From Bog-105 sp965277855 (GTDB lineage: Bacteria; Acidobacteriota; Terriglobia; Bryobacterales; Bryobacteraceae): a stretch of 64,000 nucleotides of DNA. The stretch is taken from the NCBI GenBank assembly GCA_965277855.1, contig OZ255847.1, forward strand, positions 4,030,001 to 4,094,000, read 5' to 3'. Below, in pieces: positions 24,507 to 31,555 of this stretch. Positions within the stretch are counted from its first letter, which is position 1; the number at the start of each line of letters is the position of its first letter. The position numbers and the translations under genes are program-made. The notes beneath the pieces are model-generated. The model searched no databases, was not told the DNA's origin, and worked only from the letters and a program-made list of their open reading frames with translations.

Positions 24507-26081
24507 ATGAGTTCGCTTTCGCAGCGCCTTCATCTCGGGGTACAGCAAAAGCAGATACTGACTCCCGGCCTCGTCCAGATGGTCACGGTACTGCAGCTCA
24601 ACCGTCTCGAGCTGAAGGACATGATCATGAACGAGATTGCCGAGAATCCCGTTCTCGAAGAGGCCGGCGAAACGGGCGAGGATCTCACTCCCGCCGAAGT
24701 GCAGTCCCTTCTCGAACGTGAACGTCCCGGTGATCCTGCCGACCAGGCCGTCGTCGATCGCGTCGAAGCCACCGAAGGCAAGAGTGTTTTAGACACGCCC
24801 TCGGAAGGCGATTTTTCCTCCGAAGCGGTTTCTGCCACCGATGCCTCCGCCCCGGCTACCGCGCCCGAAGAACCCGTCAAAACCGACAACGATCCTTTTG
24901 AAGAAATCGATTTCGGCAGCTTCTTCGATGACTATCTCGATCCCGGCTTCAAGAGCCCGGCTTCTGAATCGGTCGACAAGCCCTCGTTCGAAACATTCCT
25001 GTCCTCGCCCGTCACCTTGAGCGATCATCTGCAGAGCCAACTCAGCGTTTTGCTCCTGCCCGATCGCATTCGCCAGGCAGCCAATACCATCATCGGCAAC
25101 CTCGAAGAAAGCGGTTATCTCTGCACGCCTCTCGAAGAAATTGCCGTCGCCGAAGGCCTGAAACTCGATGACATGCAAGCGGGGCTCCGAGCCGTGCAGT
25201 CGCTCGATCCCACCGGCGTCGGCGCGTTCGATTTGCGTGGTTGTCTCCTGCTCCAGCTCGAAGCTCGAGGCAGCCGAGATTCCGTCGCCTGGAAAATCAT
25301 CCACGACCACCTGAAGCTGCTCGAAACCCGCCAGGTCTCACAGCTTTGTAAAGTGCTCGGTCGTCCCGTCGAACACATCCAGATTGCGCTCTCGGTCATC
25401 CGCCACCTCGATCCAGCCCCCGGGCTGCGCTATTCGAGCGTGGGCGCTCGCCAGGTTGAGCCCGATGTCTACATCTCCAAAGACGGCGACGACTACCTCA
25501 TCACGCTCAACGACGACGACATCCCCCAACTCCGCCTCAACGGTGACTACAAACGCATGATCGATCGCGAGCAGGAGCCAGATCGCGACGTCCGCAACTA
25601 TGTCAAGGAGCGGTACGCTTCGGCCTTGCAGCTGATCAAAAACATCGAACAGCGTAAACAGACCATCATGCGTGTCTGTCACTCGATCATTCAGCGCCAG
25701 CCGGATTTCCTGGAATCCGGTATCGATCACCTGAAGCCTATGATGATCAAGGAAATCGCGGAAGAGATCGGCGTTCACCCCTCTACCGTTAGCCGCGCCG
25801 TGGCGAATAAATACGCGCACACCCCGCAAGGTGTCTTTGAACTGCGCTACTTCTTTTCCGAGGCCGTACAGGGCCCGTCCGGAAGTGCTACTCCCCTATT
25901 AATCGTGAAAAGGCGTGTGAAAAAAATGATCGACGATGAAAACACAGCTCATCCCCTGACCGACGAACAAATCACGGCTCGCCTGGAATCGGAAGGCATT
26001 CAGGTCACTCGGCGGACCGTTGCAAAATATCGCGAGGATATGAAAATTCCCTCGACACATCAGCGTCGCGTCCGCGCCTAA
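24507..26081 (+). CDS. rpoN: RNA polymerase sigma-54 factor
   Basis: A 524-residue sigma factor for promoters of the -24/-12 class, which need an AAA+ activator. Region I is SSLSQRLHLGVQQKQILTPGLVQMVTVLQLNRLELKDMI. An acidic, poorly conserved region II follows (about 50-150). Region III contains the core-binding and helix-turn-helix parts (GVHPSTVSRAVANKYAHTPQGVFELRYFFSE), and the RpoN box is RRTVAKYREDMKIP near the C-terminus. GAGGGG lies 5 nt before the ATG. The gene sits between lptB and hpf as in many Gram-negative bacteria. Confidence 0.98.
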   Translation: MSSLSQRLHLGVQQKQILTPGLVQMVTVLQLNRLELKDMIMNEIAENPVLEEAGETGEDLTPAEVQSLLERERPGDPADQAVVDRVEATEGKSVLDTPSEGDFSSEAVSATDASAPATAPEEPVKTDNDPFEEIDFGSFFDDYLDPGFKSPASESVDKPSFETFLSSPVTLSDHLQSQLSVLLLPDRIRQAANTIIGNLEESGYLCTPLEEIAVAEGLKLDDMQAGLRAVQSLDPTGVGAFDLRGCLLLQLEARGSRDSVAWKIIHDHLKLLETRQVSQLCKVLGRPVEHIQIALSVIRHLDPAPGLRYSSVGARQVEPDVYISKDGDDYLITLNDDDIPQLRLNGDYKRMIDREQEPDRDVRNYVKERYASALQLIKNIEQRKQTIMRVCHSIIQRQPDFLESGIDHLKPMMIKEIAEEIGVHPSTVSRAVANKYAHTPQGVFELRYFFSEAVQGPSGSATPLLIVKRRVKKMIDDENTAHPLTDEQITARLESEGIQVTRRTVAKYREDMKIPSTHQRRVRA

Positions 26082-26171
26082 TACACGAAATTGTAATTCG
26101 AGTTTTTTAATTTGTGAAAAGGCCGCGAGCGTCGCGCCTCGGAAGCGCGATCGTCCGTAAAAGAGGAAAAA

Positions 26172-26756
26172 ATGAAGCTCATTGTTTCCGGAAAAACCAA
26201 AGAATTCACTCCTGAAGTGGAAGAGAAGTTCAGCGCCAAGATCGCTAAACTCAGTAAATTCATCGAGCAGCGCGGCGAAAGGGAGGCGCACGTCACCCAT
26301 CACGTCGAGCGCCATCTGCACCGCATCGAAGTGATCGTCAATTTTTACGATCATTCACTGGTAGGGGAGGGAATCGACGCCGATCTCGATCTTGCCCTCT
26401 GCCATGCTGTCGAGAAACTCGAGAAGCAGGTGGTCAAGCTGCGCAATCGCTGGCGCGATACCCACCGCGACGCGAAAGCCATTCGCTCCACCAAGGAAAG
26501 CTGGGAACAAAACGGCGAATCCTCTGCGCCGCCCGCTGCGCTCTCGCCTTCGCTCAATGGCAACGGCCGTCCTGCGCGCCCCAAAGTCTTCCGAGTCGAT
26601 TACAGCGAAAACCGCAAACCCATGACCCTCGAAGAAGCCCTGCTCGAGATGCAGCGCGATAGCGACGATTACGTCGTCTACCGCGACGCCACGCGCAACT
26701 GCCTCTCGGTTCTCGTACGGCGCGTCGACGGAAACTTCGACTTGATCGAATCCTGA
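26172..26756 (+). CDS. hpf: Long-form ribosome hibernation promoting factor
   Basis: A 194-residue protein. The N-terminal domain (MKLIVSGKTKEFTPEVEEKFSAKIAKLSKFI, DLDLALCHAVEKLEKQVVKLRNR) is the HPF/RaiA ribosome-binding fold. After a linker rich in Ser, Pro and Asn, the C-terminal domain (KVFRVDYSENRKPMTLEEALLEMQRDSDDYVVYRDA) is the dimerisation domain of long HPF, which forms 100S ribosomes in stationary phase. AGAGGAA precedes the ATG. Position after rpoN is classical. The usual ptsN gene between hpf and rapZ is absent. Confidence 0.95.
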   Translation: MKLIVSGKTKEFTPEVEEKFSAKIAKLSKFIEQRGEREAHVTHHVERHLHRIEVIVNFYDHSLVGEGIDADLDLALCHAVEKLEKQVVKLRNRWRDTHRDAKAIRSTKESWEQNGESSAPPAALSPSLNGNGRPARPKVFRVDYSENRKPMTLEEALLEMQRDSDDYVVYRDATRNCLSVLVRRVDGNFDLIES

Positions 26757-26797
26757 ATCGCGCAGGCAGTTTGTGTCCGTTCCTGCACATAGGTAAC

Positions 26798-26818
26798 AGA
26801 GCCACGACCGTAAGGGAG
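26798..26818 (+). repeat. Short interspersed repeat copy (GAGCCACGACCGTAAGGGAG type)
   Basis: GAGCCACGACCGTAAGGGAG at 26799-26818 matches 17 of 20 bases of GAGCCGCGACCGCAACGGAG at 62301-62320, also in a gap between genes. As I remember, closely similar words recur between genes of Solibacter-type genomes. It lies just after hpf. Confidence 0.45.
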
Positions 26819-26862
26819 TGTTTGGCATTGCTAACTTGCCCCGAAAGTAGCTAGCTAGACGT

Positions 26863-27276
26863 TCACGCTTCCTCTTTAACAATCTCGCTGGATGCGGTCT
26901 CGCTCGGATAGTTGAAAAAGAGTTGATTGCCGTCTGGATCATCCACTACCAGGAGCCGGTAACCCCAGGAACCCTCCTTGACCGAAACGCCGTTAGCCTC
27001 GAGTTCCCCGCGCAGCCCGTCCAACGCGGCGATCGCAGCCTCGTGCGTCTCCTGCTCGACGTTCAGGGAAATGAATATCAAACCCTTCCCAATCTTCTCC
27101 GGCCATTGGTCGGACAGGATGAGCGCGCAGCCCTGCCGCTCCACCTGTGCGACGTGCGCTCTGCCGTCCTCCTCGTATCGCCAGGGGCTCGTGAAGCCCA
27201 GCCGGTTAACGTAAAAGCGGATCGAAGCCTCAACGTCCGTCACGTGTAGGACAGGGCGCGCGAACCAGTCTGTCAT
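26863..27276 (-). CDS. VOC (glyoxalase/bleomycin resistance) family protein
   Basis: A 137-residue protein of the vicinal oxygen chelate superfamily with the two paired beta-alpha-beta-beta-beta modules. The first is ARPVLHVTDVEASIRFYVNRLGFTSPWRY and the second ends in LLVVDDPDGNQLFFNYP. His10, Glu from the ISLNVEQE segment and the C-terminal Asn/Phe positions would line the metal or ligand site. The group includes glyoxalases, dioxygenases and drug-binding proteins; the substrate cannot be inferred. It is inserted on the opposite strand between hpf and rapZ. Confidence 0.88.
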   Translation of the reverse strand: MTDWFARPVLHVTDVEASIRFYVNRLGFTSPWRYEEDGRAHVAQVERQGCALILSDQWPEKIGKGLIFISLNVEQETHEAAIAALDGLRGELEANGVSVKEGSWGYRLLVVDDPDGNQLFFNYPSETASSEIVKEEA

Positions 27277-27476
27277 AGGCTCAATATCCTCGCATGAGAC
27301 AACTTTTTCCTGCGTCTTGAATTCTACGCTTACGCACGCTCACCGAAAGCTCACATTTCGCTCCCAGCTACACTGGAATTAGTAGCCAAGTACGCCCTCT
27401 AGCAACCGGACTGTTCCCGGTCCCTGAAAAACGCCGCCTCGCGAACAGGATCGACAAACACGATCGAAAAACTTCG

Positions 27477-28379
27477 ATGGCCAAGCCCATTCCACAACCA
27501 GACGCCCCCTCTCCGTCCGCTGCGCCTGTACCTGCGCACGATCTGGTCGTCATCACCGGCATGAGCGGCTCCGGCAAACTAACCGCGCTCAAAGCCTTCG
27601 AAGATCTCGGTTTTTATTCGGTCGACAATCTCCCGATAGCGCTGCTCTCAAAATTCGCCGACCTGTCTTACGAATCGAAAAAGCGTGGCGCACTCATCAT
27701 CGACATCCGCGAAGGCGAAGAGCTCAAACGCTTCCCTAAAATCTTCCGCGAACTCCGCTCCCGTCTCAGCTGCGCCCTGCTGTTCCTCGACGCCGAGGAC
27801 GAAGTGCTCCGCCGCCGCTTCAGTGAAACGCGCCGCCCGCATCCCCTGGGCAGTGAATCCACTGTCCTCCACAGCCTTATCACCGAGCGGTCGCAGCTCG
27901 CCCCCATCCGCGACTTGGCCGATCTGTACATCGATACCTCCAAGCTCAACGTCCACGATCTGCGTGCCCTCATCTCCGCCAAGTTCCAGGAGTCCACCGA
28001 AAGCAACAAGATCGTCGTCTACGTCAACAGCTTCGGCTTCCGCCATGGCGTCCCATCCGATAGCGATCTCGTCTTCGATGTCCGCTTTTTACCCAACCCG
28101 AATTACATCCCCGAGTTCAAGAAACTCACCGGCCGCCATCCGAGCGTTGCCCGTTATATCCGCTCGTTTCCGCAAACCACCGAGTTCATCACCCGGATCT
28201 CCGAGCTTCTGATCTATCTCCTGCCGCACTACATTCGCGAAGGTAAAAGTTATTTGACCATCTCGTTTGGCTGCACGGGCGGCCATCACCGCTCGGTCTT
28301 TATCGCCAGCGAGATCAACAGGCGTCTCAAAAAGGCCAGCTATTCCGTTAAGGAAAGCCATCGCGATATCGGCAAATAA
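27477..28379 (+). CDS. rapZ: RapZ family P-loop protein with altered Walker A
   Basis: A 300-residue protein. An N-terminal P-loop domain (VVITGMSGSGKLTALKAFEDLGFYSVDNLPI) is followed by the RapZ C-terminal domain (SFGFRHGVPSDSDLVFDVRFLPNPNYIPEFKKLTGRHPSV, ISFGCTGGHHRSVFIASEIN). In enterobacteria RapZ binds GlmY and RNase E to control GlmS; elsewhere it may bind nucleotides or nucleotide-linked sugars. The P-loop reads GKLT where the family has GKST or GKS-V: the magnesium-coordinating Ser/Thr is replaced by Leu (codon CTA). Everything else is conserved. It sits near rpoN-hpf as usual. Confidence 0.95.
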   Translation: MAKPIPQPDAPSPSAAPVPAHDLVVITGMSGSGKLTALKAFEDLGFYSVDNLPIALLSKFADLSYESKKRGALIIDIREGEELKRFPKIFRELRSRLSCALLFLDAEDEVLRRRFSETRRPHPLGSESTVLHSLITERSQLAPIRDLADLYIDTSKLNVHDLRALISAKFQESTESNKIVVYVNSFGFRHGVPSDSDLVFDVRFLPNPNYIPEFKKLTGRHPSVARYIRSFPQTTEFITRISELLIYLLPHYIREGKSYLTISFGCTGGHHRSVFIASEINRRLKKASYSVKESHRDIGK

Positions 28380-28383
28380 TCCG

Positions 28384-29247
28384 TTATTCGAGCGCGGCTA
28401 CGGTCTGCTGACCTGCCGCATTGTCCTTGTAATTCGAGTAAAACGATTCCAGCTGGCTCCTGTACCCGTATACCCCGAGCACACTCGCATTCACCTTCTC
28501 GACGAAGTATTTCGGCAGCCAGAATCCGCCAACCGGCAACTGTTCGAGCTGAAACTCCGTGCCGGGCTTCACTCGCGCCACGAAAAAACCGAATGTGACC
28601 GGCTGTGTCACTTCAGCCCGCACCTTGACCCAGTGAAAATGCTGCTGGTCGATCCACATTTGCCCGCGCATCCCGAGCAGAACACGAGCTTTTGCCACCG
28701 GAGGCCGGTAATCGGGCTTAGGCGTGGCGTCGAACTTGTAACAGGCGACTCCACCCACTTCTTCCGTTCCGATCAACCGGAAATTAAAAGCATCCGTCAT
28801 TTGCTGCATCAGCAGATGCTCGTCGGCCCGCAAGCTCTGAAACTTTCCTATGCGCGCCTTGCGCTCACTGGCAGATTCGTTGCGCCTGTTCTCGATCTCC
28901 TGGCGCAGCTTCTGCTCTTCGTCCTTCTGTTGCGCCCGGCTCAACGGTTCGTTGTCGAAAGATATAGACCGGTTATACGGCGACCCGTCGATCATCAGCA
29001 CTCGATATGTGTTCGATTGCCGCGACGTCGGTTTTCCCGAGTCATCCACTTTGCTCTTCACGTCCTTTTCGTCGAACGAGAAGCGAAGTTGCGCATTCCA
29101 GTCCAGGGTGTTCGCGCGCACCGCCTGGCTGATCACCTGATGCGTATCTACGCGCTGGCCGTCCAGACCCGCACCTGCCGCAGCCTCAAGGCAAAAAACT
29201 GGTATTAGCGCAACGATCAGTCCAAACCGTCTCTGCAGCTTCACCAT
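28384..29247 (-). CDS. Secreted hypothetical protein
   Basis: A 287-residue protein with an N-terminal signal peptide (RRFGLIVALIPVFCLEAAAGA). The mature part is beta-rich: TYRVLMIDGSPYNRSISFDNEPLS, a charged helix (QKDEEQKLRQEIENRRNESASERKAR), then YKFDATPKPDYRPPVAKARVLLGMRGQMWIDQQHFHWVKVRAEV and FQLEQLPVGGFWLPKYFVEKVNA. The second half resembles the LolA/LolB-like fold of outer-membrane lipoprotein-sorting factors in layout. It is convergent with rapZ, with only 4 nt between stop codons. Confidence 0.7.
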   Translation of the reverse strand: MVKLQRRFGLIVALIPVFCLEAAAGAGLDGQRVDTHQVISQAVRANTLDWNAQLRFSFDEKDVKSKVDDSGKPTSRQSNTYRVLMIDGSPYNRSISFDNEPLSRAQQKDEEQKLRQEIENRRNESASERKARIGKFQSLRADEHLLMQQMTDAFNFRLIGTEEVGGVACYKFDATPKPDYRPPVAKARVLLGMRGQMWIDQQHFHWVKVRAEVTQPVTFGFFVARVKPGTEFQLEQLPVGGFWLPKYFVEKVNASVLGVYGYRSQLESFYSNYKDNAAGQQTVAALE

Positions 29248-29315
29248 CTTTTACCTCGCCTCTCGCGATCTACGCGTCCGCTTCCGTGATAAATTTTACA
29301 AAATCTTCCTGCCGC

Positions 29316-29687
29316 TTAGCAATTGCTGTGCGCGAGCCTCGGAAAGGCGTCTGGATCCCGCTCTTCTTCCGGTCCATCCACGCACTCCAGGTCCTTCTCG
29401 ATCGACACTTTTAAAATCGAGTGATCCGCCCCGACGTCAAAGTAGAGCCCTAGATCCTCGCCTCTCGCCCAAGCCTGTACTTGCCAGTGCGGAGCAGTTA
29501 CCAGAATCGTCTCCCCGTCGAAATACGCTCGCGGGTCCCGCCCGCCGGTTGGCTCCAAGACGTACCGAAATCGCGCATCATTCGGAAACACTACAGCTTC
29601 CTCAATCCGTCCGCCCGAAGCCAACTCCTCCACCTCGCGCCGGTTCACCCGCAAGCGAAGTGCATTGCCACGGAATCTGAGCTTCAT
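29316..29687 (-). CDS. DUF7009-like small protein next to fdhD
   Basis: A protein of 123 residues opening with MKLRFRGNALRLRVNRREVEEL, the pattern I associate with DUF7009. Beta-rich parts follow: FRYVLEPTGGRDPRAYFDGETILVTAP, then DHSILKVSIEKDLECVDGPEEERD. Its start lies 4 nt after the fdhD stop, so it is co-transcribed with fdhD and likely related to formate dehydrogenase or molybdoenzyme maturation. That role is inferred from context only. Confidence 0.7.
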   Translation of the reverse strand: MKLRFRGNALRLRVNRREVEELASGGRIEEAVVFPNDARFRYVLEPTGGRDPRAYFDGETILVTAPHWQVQAWARGEDLGLYFDVGADHSILKVSIEKDLECVDGPEEERDPDAFPRLAHSNC

Positions 29688-29691
29688 CTAT

Positions 29692-30528
29692 CTACGAGTG
29701 TATCCGCCATTCGCCGGCGTAGATGTTGAATCGCTCGCCGCGCACAAACCCGATTAACGTTACTCCTATCTCGCGAGCCGTCGCAATCGCCAAGCTAGAT
29801 GGACCACCCACCGTCGCCAGGATCGGCGCGCCAGCCATTCCCGCTTTCTGGACTAGTTCAAAGCTGCTTCTGCTACTCAGAAAAAGTACGTGCCCAGCTA
29901 ACGGAACATGTCCGTTGTCGAGCGCCCAGCCAATCAGCTTATCGAGCGCATTATGCCGGCCAATGTCCTCGAACACAGCTTCCAGCTCGCCTTCCGAACC
30001 GATCAGGGCCGCCGCATGTAGTCCGCCCGTCTGCGCAAATCCGGCCTGTCCGCTATTGAGCAGATCAGGCAGCCGCTGGATCAGCTCTGGCAGTACTGTA
30101 AAACCATCCTCCTGTACTTGAGCCCGTTCCGCCAGCGCCTCGATGCTACGCTTCCCGCAAACACCGCAGCTCGAGCTGACAAACGTCGCCCGCGACATGC
30201 GCCACATCTCGACGTCCACCTCGTGCGCCACTTCGATCAACAGTTCATTCGAAAGCTCGCCGCCGATACTTCGTACCTCCCTGACCTCCTCCGCACTCCG
30301 AATCACGCCTTCCGAGTACAGAAACCCGAGCGCCAGTTCGCGGTCATGCCCCGGCGTCCGCATCGTCAAAGCCAGGCTTTCGCTACGATGGCTGTCTTTA
30401 ACCCAATACCCCAACCGAATCTCAAGCGGCTCTTCCACCGCCACCTGATCCATCACCCGGCGCGCTTCCAGCCCCTCCACACGTTTCACTGGAACCTGCT
30501 GCGCGAGTGAGGACGAGATGGCTTTCAT
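29692..30528 (-). CDS. fdhD: Formate dehydrogenase accessory sulfurtransferase FdhD
   Basis: A 278-residue cytoplasmic protein that passes sulfur from IscS to the molybdenum cofactor of formate dehydrogenase. The essential cysteine pair is in SSSCGVCGKRSIEAL near residues 121-126. The family blocks LALTMRTPGHDRELALGFLYSEGVI, FEDIGRHNALDKLIGWAL and VLFLSSRSSFELVQKAGMAGAPILATVGGPSSLAI are intact. No formate dehydrogenase gene lies in the window. It leads a two-gene operon with the DUF7009-like gene. Confidence 0.96.
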   Translation of the reverse strand: MKAISSSLAQQVPVKRVEGLEARRVMDQVAVEEPLEIRLGYWVKDSHRSESLALTMRTPGHDRELALGFLYSEGVIRSAEEVREVRSIGGELSNELLIEVAHEVDVEMWRMSRATFVSSSCGVCGKRSIEALAERAQVQEDGFTVLPELIQRLPDLLNSGQAGFAQTGGLHAAALIGSEGELEAVFEDIGRHNALDKLIGWALDNGHVPLAGHVLFLSSRSSFELVQKAGMAGAPILATVGGPSSLAIATAREIGVTLIGFVRGERFNIYAGEWRIHS

Positions 30529-30610
30529 GGCTTCTTATCTTCCAGCCTCCCACGCCTCGCGCTCAACGCTTTCGTTATGGTAATTAGAGAATGCTGTTTG
30601 TAAGGAAAGC

Positions 30611-30862
30611 ATGAATACCCTCGACGTAAATGATCCAGAAGCTTATCGGCTCGCTGAGGCCATAGCTAAGGAAACCGGGGAAACCATTGCTCTCGTAGTG
30701 ACCAGGGCTTTGCGCGAACGCTTGGAGCGTCTCCCTAAACGCCAGGACAAGGCCACTCTGGAAGAACTCCGTGCAATTGCCAGCCGTTCCGCTGAGCTTT
30801 TGAGAGGTCGGTACGTCGACCATGCGGAGTTCCTTTACAACGAGAATGGCCTGCCTAAGTGA
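30611..30862 (+). CDS. VapB-type antitoxin (Rv0623/PSK family)
   Basis: An 83-residue protein. The start (MNTLDVNDPEAYRLAEAIAKETGETIALVVTRALRERLE) is the PSK-type transcription-factor domain typical of VapB antitoxins of this class; the C-terminal tail (GRYVDHAEFLYNENGLPK) resembles the toxin-binding end. AAGGAA precedes the ATG. Its stop overlaps the toxin start by four bases (GTGA). Confidence 0.88.
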   Translation: MNTLDVNDPEAYRLAEAIAKETGETIALVVTRALRERLERLPKRQDKATLEELRAIASRSAELLRGRYVDHAEFLYNENGLPK

Positions 30863-31248
30863 TTCTCGACACATCCGCTTTAGCCGCGATCTTATTTGGG
30901 GAACCGGAATTCGAACGGTATATCAGGCTCATTCACAGTGCAGAACGCCGCCGGATCAGCGCGGCTAATTTTGTTGAACTTTCGATGGTCTTGGAAGGCG
31001 AATTCGGTCCCGATGCTGGCCTGCAATGCGATTTGTTCTTGCGTCGGGCCGAGATACTTATCGAGCCCGTTACCCTGCACCAAGCGTATTTAGCGCGCCA
31101 GGCATTTATCGATTTCGGCAAAGGTCGTCACCCGGCGGGGCTGAATTTCGGAGATTGTTTTGCCTACGCGCTTGCCAAATCGACCGGAGAGCCATTGCTG
31201 TTTAAGGGACAGGATTTCAGCAAAACGGACATCACAGCAGTGAACTAG
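30859..31248 (+). CDS. VapC-type PIN-domain ribonuclease toxin
   Basis: A 129-residue PIN-domain protein from GTG 30859. The conserved acidic residues are Asp in MILDTSALAAIL, Glu in AANFVELSMVLE, and Asp in LNFGDCFAYALAKSTGEPLLFKGQDF (two positions). These coordinate magnesium in VapC ribonucleases, which usually cut tRNA or rRNA. It overlaps the antitoxin gene by four bases and both lie immediately before a tRNA gene on the other strand. Confidence 0.92.
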   Translation: MILDTSALAAILFGEPEFERYIRLIHSAERRRISAANFVELSMVLEGEFGPDAGLQCDLFLRRAEILIEPVTLHQAYLARQAFIDFGKGRHPAGLNFGDCFAYALAKSTGEPLLFKGQDFSKTDITAVN

Positions 31249-31329
31249 TCGCTACGTCCACCGAAATCTCCGAACCTGGAGCAATCCGCCAAGCCGGACA
31301 GGCAGAGAAGTTATGTGTATTCTGAAGGG

Positions 31330-31357
31330 GAAAAAACGGCGGCTATAGTGCCAGCCC
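31330..31357 (-). terminator. Possible terminator after tRNA-fMet
   Basis: Minus-strand GGCT...AGCC short stem followed by a run of six T (rc of AAAAAA at 31331-31336). The stem is only about 4 bp, so the T run is the main evidence. Confidence 0.3.
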
Positions 31358-31360
31358 GAT

Positions 31361-31437
<77 letters not shown>

Positions 31438-31442
31438 CTTCA

Positions 31443-31471
31443 ACTGTAACAACCGCCGCCCGGCCGGTCAA
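31443..31471 (-). promoter_or_regulatory. Sigma-70-type promoter of the initiator tRNA
   Basis: On the minus strand TTGACC (31471-31466), a 17-nt spacer and TACAGT (31448-31443) are followed by 5 nt and then the tRNA 5' end at 31437. Spacing and position are near ideal. Confidence 0.75.
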
Positions 31472-31505
31472 CCTTCAGCCGCCTTTTTCGCCCCATCCTG
31501 GACTA

Positions 31506-31531
31506 TTGACAAGCAACTACTGCAGTATAAA
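31506..31531 (+). promoter_or_regulatory. Probable promoter of ppk1
   Basis: A consensus TTGACA (31506-31511) and TATAAA (31526-31531) with a 14-nt spacer, shorter than the optimum. Transcription would begin near 31538, about 18 nt before the ppk1 ATG. Confidence 0.5.
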
Positions 31532-31555
31532 TAGTGTCGTAGCTTTGGCCCAAAA

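Noticed and set aside
26819..26845. Sigma-54 promoter (GG/GC elements) near TTGGCATTGC
   Set aside because: The spacing between the GG and GC dinucleotides is about 14, not 10, so it does not fit a -24/-12 promoter.
28267..29208. 313-codon plus-strand frame
   Set aside because: It starts inside rapZ, then runs antisense to the secreted protein gene. No family features; the minus-strand gene has a signal peptide and better protein character.
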